From Diospyros lotus (lineage: Eukaryota > Streptophyta > Magnoliopsida > Ericales > Ebenaceae), in the NCBI RefSeq assembly GCF_014633365.1, contig NC_068348.1, positions 18,184,311-18,248,310 of the forward strand: 64,000 bases of DNA, read 5' to 3'. The notes below the pieces were generated by a model that was not told the DNA's origin, did no database searches, and was given only the letters and a program-made list of their open reading frames with translations. A program made the position numbers and the translations under genes. Every line of letters starts with the position of its first letter. Position 1 is the stretch's first letter. Below are positions 47,672 to 56,600 of this stretch, one piece after another.

Positions 47672-50600
47672 AGAGAAGTTTGGAGGGAAAACATAATCAA
47701 TGTTTTTCCATTCATACCTCATTTTGGTTGTGGGAGTTGGTTTATATACCAAGCCTTGGCGCCACATTTGAATTATTCTCTAACTACTTTTTGATCTTAT
47801 TACAATAATACCATTCTTTAACTACCTCTTGATTTTATTACAAGAATACCCTCCTCTACTCCCACCTTAATGTTCCTAACTACGGAACCATGACAATGAA
47901 TTTCACTACCATCTCATGGAACTTTGTTAGGACCCTGGTCCTAACTTCTTATTTTCTTTATAATAGAATTGAAAGGGTAGGAGAATTAGATAGAAAGTAA
48001 AGAGAAACATAGAGAAAGCAAGAGAGAAATGCAAAGAGGTGTATAGCTTTATATATAAGCTATCCGTAGTTTCTACAGAGCAGTTACCACTCCTCCACTA
48101 TAAGTAATTGCTCCTAAATTACTCCATAATCGATAATAATTTGAAAATAAAGGCAATAACTAACTCTTCTGTAAAATAATACAATCTGCAAAAAATAAAA
48201 ATAACTAGCTCAGTCATGACACTCCCCCCCCCCCCCAAAAAAAAAAGATTCCTTGTCCTCAAGAAATCTCAGCATCTCACTTCTTCATCTGATCCTTTCA
48301 GCATCTTTCCCTTCTTCTCCTATCCTTTCATCCAATTCTTCCATATACAGTAATTGTCTTGTGCACTAGTGGCCTGGACTAAATTTTTCCCCACACCTGT
48401 AGCACAAGTTGTCACCTCAGATCCATAGAAAGGGATTTGATTGAGGTATTAGCCCTAGTATTCAATCCTGATGTTGCAGTCCCCGAATTTCGTTCCGACT
48501 GCTGGCTTGTTGAAGGTTGAATTTCCGCTAGGATCTGGTGTCTTTTGGGAAGTGCTTCCAAAGCCATTTCTTGTAATCTTGCCTTCTCAACAGCCTGCTT
48601 GACAGTTGCAGGCTGCATCATCTTAACAATTGGCCTTAATTCATCATTTAATCCGTGATAAAGCTAGAAACAAAATAATATAACCAACCCCTCCTGCTTC
48701 AATTCTTCAAAACGGAATTGGTATTCTATAACCAACCCCTCCTGCTTCAACTTATTAAACTCCTCAATTATATGTCATAACGGAATTGGTATTCTATAAC
48801 CAACCCTTCTTGCTTCAACTTATTAAACTCCTCAATTATATCTGTCATAGATTTCTCGCCAAACCTAACACAAAAGTCTTCCACAAATTCTGTCCAATTG
48901 GTCTCAACCCTCGCTTTATCCCAACCTTGAAACCATGCATCAGCCATGTCATGGAAGTAGGCTGTGGCAAGGTTTATTTTCTGATTTTCAGCCACATTGT
49001 AGTATTAGAAAAATCTTTCATACCTCCTAACCCACCACCTTGGTTTAACACCTTCAAACATAGGGATTTCCAGCCTAGGCATAGGCGTGTCTTGGTGATT
49101 TTGATAAAATCCCCTTACTTGGACTGCTTGATCTAGTTTAGGTCTTTCCTCAACTTCTTGTGACATAGAAGCATGAGGAGGGATGCTTGCTCTTGTCAAG
49201 ATCGGCTCTGAAGTGCCTACTCTCGTCCAGATCGACTTTGAAGTGGTTCTTGGAGGAAAGTCCTCCTGTATGTTGGCCTGAGGCATCGTAGAAAACATCT
49301 TCAGAAGTCCATCCAACCTTTGGCTAAGTCCATCCATCCTCTGGCTGACATTAGCAACCTCTTTTTACAATGATTGCACAGCATCTTTGGTGGCAGTATT
49401 CTCTTCCAGGCAACAACTCATATCCTCTTGTGTCTGCCGCAAACCCAACTCCATGGCATCCAACCTAGCCTCCATCTGCTTCATGCGGGTCCCTTTTTGC
49501 CATTTCCTCAATCAAATTCTTCTAACTTCACTTAAAAAAGCGACTGTAATTGTTTTCAATAACTGATAACTGCTTCTAGAAACCGCCTTGTTATTCTCAT
49601 TTTCAAATCTGATCGGAATTGCCTAGATCACAGCCACGAACCGGTGGCTCTAATATCAATTTGTCAAGACCTTGGTCAAAACTTCTAATTTTCTTGAGAA
49701 TAGAATTGAAAGAGTAGGAAAATTAGACAGAAAATAGGGAGAAACAGAGAGAATTCAAGAGAAAGTAAGGGAGAATTGTAGAGAAAAGGAATATCTTCTA
49801 ATTCACAACATCAATAACCTCGACATAGAGGTGTATAACTTTATATATAAGCTATCCATAGTTTTTACAGAACAGTTACCACTCCTTCGATAGAGGTAAT
49901 TGCTCCTAAATTACTCCATAACCGACAATAATCTGAAAATAAAGGCAATAACTAACTCTTTTACAAAATAATACAAACTACAAAAAATAAAAATAACTAG
50001 TTAAGTTGTGACATTTTTTCATATGAAGATGGTATTGGAGCTTTTATCTCATTGTTCCCTCTCTAGAGGTTGTGTCAAGAAGGGCATCTGACATAAAATT
50101 TTGCCACATTGGTCTTTCACACGGATTTGTATTTTTGATGTGACTTTTAGAAGTCTATTGACATTATTAATATTGTGTCACCAACCCAAATTTGTTAGGA
50201 TAAGGTGCAATAATGTTGATGATGATGTGGATTAAAAGCTAGAGTTATGGATGCCTTGTCCATCACAACAAATAGGCCAAGTAGAATTTGTTGTTTGGCT
50301 CCTAGAAAGCAAGGATGCTTCACCTTGAGTTTTGTACCATAGCCTAACATGTATGGAGCATATATATTACCTGACATATCAAGATACATGTCAAACATGC
50401 CCCTCATTTTTTATTGGTGTTTTCAATTTTGGACACATCTAGAAAACGTGGACATGTGTCAATTGTCAAAAACACTCATCCGTGGGGATACAATGGACTT
50501 TTGAACAACGCTTATATTACCATTAATATGGATTAAATGATAGATTATGTTGTCTTGGAGTTATTTTTTTTACCACTTTTCTAAATATTATTATTTTTAT

Positions 50601-53600
50601 ACACTGAATGATATCTTTCTATTGGGTCAGTGGTATCTGTTCAACTTATTCATTGTTTTTGGATATTAGGTTCATAGACATCTATTAAAAAATCTGAAAG
50701 ACTTTTTATCTTTTATTTTTTCACATGCTTATGTATCCAAATACTTCTAAAAAAAAATCCCGTTTCCCTTGTTTATTTTAATATCCTTATCCAAATTAGT
50801 GCTTCTTAGTAGCAACATTCCTATATTCGGAGATGATGGTGTCACTAAGGAGTGCTAGGCCATAATGAATTGTCCATGCCCTTTGGGCATTAATTGTCGT
50901 TGGAGGGCACATCAAAAAACAATCACTCTCTTCTATCTTCTTGTAAATTTAGAAGCTCTCTCTTTCTTTCTCTTGACTACTCAGCTCTTTCCTTTCTTAT
51001 CTTTGGTGGTTCCCTTATGTGATGCCTATTGTAGTTACCAGCATATGTTATTTGCTAGCTTGTATCCATGTCAACCTCATTTGGAGGCATCGTTTCCCCA
51101 TAATGTGTTCTTGATAAACAACATGATAAAACCTCTTTGCCCTGGCACTCAACCTTGTTTTTGCTATCAAACATAGACAAGGCCTCCCTACTATTCTGCT
51201 AAAGTATGCCAATATCACGGGGTCATCACTTCCAAGGTAACCCTTCATTTTTGTGGACCTGACTGCTGATGCAGCACAAATTCCATGGTAACCTTTGGTT
51301 TTGAGGTAGAATCCAGAAGAGTCACTCTTTACTTGTGGCACAGTGCAGTATGGCCCTTGTCTTTATGTTATTTCAATTATGAGAGGGAGGATACCTCTCT
51401 TGCTCGTGGGTGTCCTTCTAGCAGAGCCCAAGCAAAACAACATTAGCCAGCTGTTACTTCAAACACATGCCCTTCACTACTAGACAAGTGGAGGAATGTG
51501 CATGTGGCCTACTATTCCCTTATAAATACTGGACATTTGGACTAATAATGAGGCATGTGAGATCCCTTCTTGAGTCAAAATTTTACGTAAATTTCCTCTA
51601 TTCTACCTCACACTTCTGTAGCTCCTTCAATTTGGTTCCAATCATTATCCCTGGTCCCAGACCCTCGACGAGTGTTCAATTCATCCATGTTGGATTCTCT
51701 GGTAAACAGCTGGTACAACTGTGTGTAGGTGGCTATTATAGAAAGGTTGACTTGGTGGTGCAAGGCTGTAAATGGAAGATCTTATGGCATAAATCAGGGA
51801 AGACGAAAAGGAAGATAGCAAGCAATCTAAATGGCAATTATTGTATATAAGCTGTGATTAGGAGAATGTTTTTATGTGTATTCTTTCCTTTTCTAGATTT
51901 CTAAACTGTAAATTATAGAGTTACAGATAAAGGGAAAGCTGAAGAGGTAGGTGTCTTTGTCTACCCTTTCAAAAGCCTAATTGCCTACTGATTTTTACAA
52001 TCCATTATGAATAATTGACATTTGGATGTCACTGCTGATGCATCCAATTGTAGATATCATTTTTGTGTTTTTCCTTTCCATTAACAATGCATCATGCATT
52101 ATGTGCCCCATTATTTGAAACTTGTTTTTATAATATTTTCTGGGTCTATATATATTGTCCAGTCCTTAGTTACAAAAAAATGCTGAAAACATACTGAACT
52201 GCAAATTGGTATACATGTTCTAAGATATGGTATATTTTCATTTGGAAACAAGTGAATTTAGCAAGATCCCGGTGATCGCAAATTTCTTTCTTTGGTGTTT
52301 ATTTTCTTTAATGTTTTGTTCAACTAGGAAAATATTGGTTTTGATAAAAAAAAGGTAAATATATTAGAGCTTTGGGAGGACAAAGTAAATTTAAATTTGT
52401 TTTCTTATTCCTAGAAATGTGCTTTTATATAATTGATCAGAAGAAATAATGTGTCATGGTTCGGGTCTTATTACAACAATTTTTGTTTTTCTTAGTGGCT
52501 GTAACTCCTTTTATATTCCCTTTGTATTTACTTTACTATTTGTACTTTCTGTAATTCCTTTTCTTTTACTGCTGTAATTGGGGAATATTTCTGTTAGAGA
52601 GATAGAAGAGAGAGAGACCACATGCTTGGGTTAGAATAGGACAAAGAAGACGGTTACAACCGTTTTGGGGAGTGATCTGCTGTGGCACCATCATCCTAAG
52701 GTCCTGTAAATACTCCCCAAGGCCCTCGGGGAAGGATTATTGAAAATCAAGAAAGATATCATACTTCTCTCTCAATTTCTCTCTTCTCTCTTCCCTCTGT
52801 TCAACTCCTTTCTCCCAATTCTTCTTCCTATTTTCCTACTGTGGACTACTGATTCACACCAAACCGGGAAGTCCGCCATTGTCTCTGCTTGGCAGTGACA
52901 TAATGTACTAGATTTTATTATTCAAGAGTATATCCAATAAGTAGAAAGAAAGTAGTTTCAAAAGTATGTGGGATTCTAAGAATGATATGAACTAGTATAG
53001 AGTATCACATTATAGAAGCATGTGCCATATACCATGTTTCCATTTCCATTCCATGTGGCAGAACAATCCTCATTTTAGATAAAAATACCTCAGGCTTGCC
53101 ATGTAAGTATTTTTTATTGGTTTAACCATCTTATTGTTGTCTAATCTTCATGACTTCACAAGTTGTTTATTATCCTGTTTATGCAGTTCAGACATGATTT
53201 ACGCCTTTATATAGGTAGTTGATTGTTTCTTATCGTACTGGTTTCACCCCCTTTGGGGTAGTTCTCTTTGGCATAATTTATTTATTTTATCGGAAAAAAG
53301 AGGTTGTTTATATCTGTCATTAATGTAATGTGACAGTGAATCTTTTCCCATGTTAATTTCCCCCTTGAGAAAGAGAAGTTAGGAGATCCATGTGTGTTTT
53401 CTCCTCAACTTGGAATTCTTCTTCATTAGGTTCTTCAAATTTTAGTTCAGCTGGCTAAATTGATTTTGTTGCAAGCAATGCTTACTCTAGATCTTGTACA
53501 TCCAAAATTAAGATTTTTATGCTTTGCTTGTGCTCTGGCTTTTATACTGCTTGTTGAGATTGCATTTTACGGAAGTGCTGTATGGTTGAAGGGTTGAATC

Positions 53601-56600
53601 TCTATCAACAGACATGGATAAGGTTACACAGGTTCGCGACATTGCCTTTTATAGTCACCAATCTCTCTTTTTTTTACTAGAAAAAGTTAGAATTAACTTT
53701 AGGTATGTTCTTTTGGAGTCTATAGCATGAGTGGATCAGAGTGGAGCTGTCAGGTTGCTTATTACATTCACTTGGATGGCCAATGCTAGTCAGATTTGAG
53801 TTCCACTTGCAGAAACTTGTTCAGCTGAACTCCTCATTTTGTGAGACTTGAAGCATGTGTAGGCCTTCCTTTTGTTGGTTTGGAAAGACATTAACTGAAT
53901 TGGTGATCAAGACTCTAAACTATATTTTAAATCTTGAATTGGCTTAATTAGGAATAATTAACTACTTAGTCTATGAATTGAAGCTTGGATTGCTTTCCAA
54001 GGATTAATATGTTCTTACAAGAGGTTGGCGGTAGTGGAAATGCAAATGATTGTATGCTATTTGTGTTTTACATGACACTGCTCTGTTTTCCGTTCTATCC
54101 TTTTCACTGCAATCACATAGAAAAGATTTGATGGGCTTGCAGGTTCCATGTGTTACATGTCTGGGTCCATACAAATGGAAAATGTTTTCATCCCCGAAAA
54201 TGAAGCAGGTTTATGGCAGTGGCTATTCGGCAAGAGTGTGACTAGTATAGTTCTTCACAATACTGGTTCAAGTGATGGATTTGTTGGAATTGCTGCTCCT
54301 TCATTAGCCAGAATTCTTCCAGTCTGTATCATGTCAAATTTTGAGTTTTTCTCATTTATATGCCTAATATTGGCTGACTAGTTTTGGATGTGGTTCAGCC
54401 CAGCAACTCTGAAGCACCTATCCATTTTGTTGATCTTGATTATGTATTCATGGTCGTATGTCTTTACAACTTGTGTTCCTTGTTATGTGCTTTTGCAGAT
54501 TGATTTAGCAATGTTTGGCGGTGAACTTCTATGTCAGGTAAAGCTGCTTTATTGAAAGTTCTGTTTTGTTATATTCAATTCTGCTTATCTAAATTGTCAC
54601 TTCCTTTCCTTAATTTCAGTCTACTAAGTTCTTATTAACTTTAATAATATTGTTATAGCCAGATGCATTCCTCTGCTCAATCAATGATGTGAAAGTCGCT
54701 AATACAGTTGATCAGAGGGCTCGCAATGTGATTGCTGGTGCAGAGGTGAGCTGATGGACTGACTTGAAATTGTGCCTTTTTGTTACTCATCAGTCACATT
54801 TATTATGCATGATTCTTTTATAGGGAGTGTTGAGACAGAAACTATCTGGTCAGGGGCTTGCGTTCATAGTTGCTGGGGGATCTGGTAAGTTTTTTCGTGA
54901 CTGCATTTATGTCTAACCCTTCTTTAGGGATTTCAACAACTTGACTCCAGCTTGTATTTATGTTTCTTTTTCTTGTTTGGAGTGGGGAAGTGTCATCATA
55001 GTTACCATAAAATGTGCAGAGGATGTAATTAAGACAGAATCCTGACCTTGAGGGTTCATGCGATCTTATTGTTATAGCACTATCTGATTCTATGGCTAGT
55101 TTAGTTTTATTTTTGTTTTTTTAGTCATCATTATCCCTAGTTTACTGCTACCATCTGTTAAATTGTGCAAGTTTTAAGCACCAATGATTCTCGTTTCTTT
55201 TTTCTCATCTTTTTTTGTTTCTTGGCCTCTTTTTTTGAGTTGTTTCATAACTTTAGAGCTACCTTGTGGACATCATATTGTTACTTACAATTGATAATTT
55301 GTGCCGATGTTTTGCATTACACTTTCTTTTGGTTTGATTCACTTGGTGGGAAAATTATATTTTGAGTGACAACATGAGTTTAATGTAAATTTGAACTATA
55401 TCTGAGGTATGCTCATTTTCAGATATTCAGTAGAAGATTTTCATACCTGTGAATGTGATGAGTAAGCCAAAAATGAGGTGTATACTAGGAAGCATGGATG
55501 TGTCATTTCAGCTGTTGTACCTGTGTCTGATGCACGAGACACTGCTTGTTTTTTGGACACTCTGGGATATGGATATGTACGTGTCAGACATGATTGGTGA
55601 ATCCTATTTTTTTTTTTACTTTTTCTGGGACATGTTTGGATACATGATAGACATGTGTATTTATGGGTTAGACATGATATTTGAGGATACAATTTGGGGG
55701 GGAGGGGGGGGGGGGGGGGGGGGTATTAGTGTTTTTACAACTCTTTTTGGTGTAAAATTAAGAATTCAATAAAATAATTTTGATAAACCATAATAATAAT
55801 AATAATCGAGCCTGTGACAACTTAGACAAAAATAGCTACTTTTTCCTTCATCATGTTGAATGAGGTTTATATTATGATTATTAATATATTTAATGGTATG
55901 TTAGCATAGTGTTATTATTTTAATAATTTTGTAAACCATCATATTTATAGAATGATTGGTAGCTTCACATTGGTTTGGTGATTCCTTTTCAATATTTAAG
56001 TTATTATGTTCATGAATGCTATTAATAATAATTATGGAGTATTAATATTATTATTTGCTGCATCCTTTCTGTAGTGGTATACTTACTTTTCTTCAGATTT
56101 CCATAATTTGTTTGTATCCATATCCATCTCTACTTGTTCCCACAGACATACTTGTATCAGTGCTTCTTAGGGCGCATGTTATCATGAGCCACTTTCTCCT
56201 AGATTGGATGGTCTAATTAAGCTGGGCCCGGTTATGAAGGAACAGTTAATATGGCATCTCTTGATTCATACTTGGTTTGCTAAAATAGAGAGGAATGTTT
56301 TAGCTTTACCATCTTTTACTGCTCCCAGGAGCGGTTGTTGGATTCTCTCCAGGAGAGAACCATAAGATGAAGGGTGCTTTCACAATAAAATTAGACTATC
56401 ATCAAGTAATCTTGAGATGGGAGCTGTTGTTTTCTACTCTATCTAGGCGAACCACAGGATCATAGGATGCCTTTACAATAAGGATCATCCTCAAGTAATG
56501 TCGAGAGGTCTCGCCTTATATGCACAGAAATCTCACACTACCTACCCGGATATCTTGAGGCTGTCTCTTTTGTAAATGTACAGGCCTTTCTTACTATTAT

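Larger units (their letters stand above)
42478..47895 (-). mobile_element. Ty3/gypsy (chromovirus-like) LTR retrotransposon, full length but decayed
   Basis: LTRs 47534-47895 (5') and 42478-42826 (3') open TGTCATGGTTCC on minus. The primer site TTTGGTATCAGAGC lies just inside the 5' LTR and a purine tract (GCAAGAGGGCAAT) just before the 3' LTR. Flanks ATGAC (42473-42477) and ATGAA (47896-47900) agree at 4 of 5 positions. Gag, protease, RT, RNase H, integrase and a chromodomain-like tail follow in gypsy order, broken by stops and shifts. Confidence 0.92.

Noticed and set aside
50195..50407. 70-residue minus-strand frame in AIM24 intron 3
   Set aside because: Unrecognised and isolated; expected by chance in this length of DNA.
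51048..51341. 97-residue minus-strand frame in AIM24 intron 3
   Set aside because: No motif, no neighbouring exon signals, no family resemblance.
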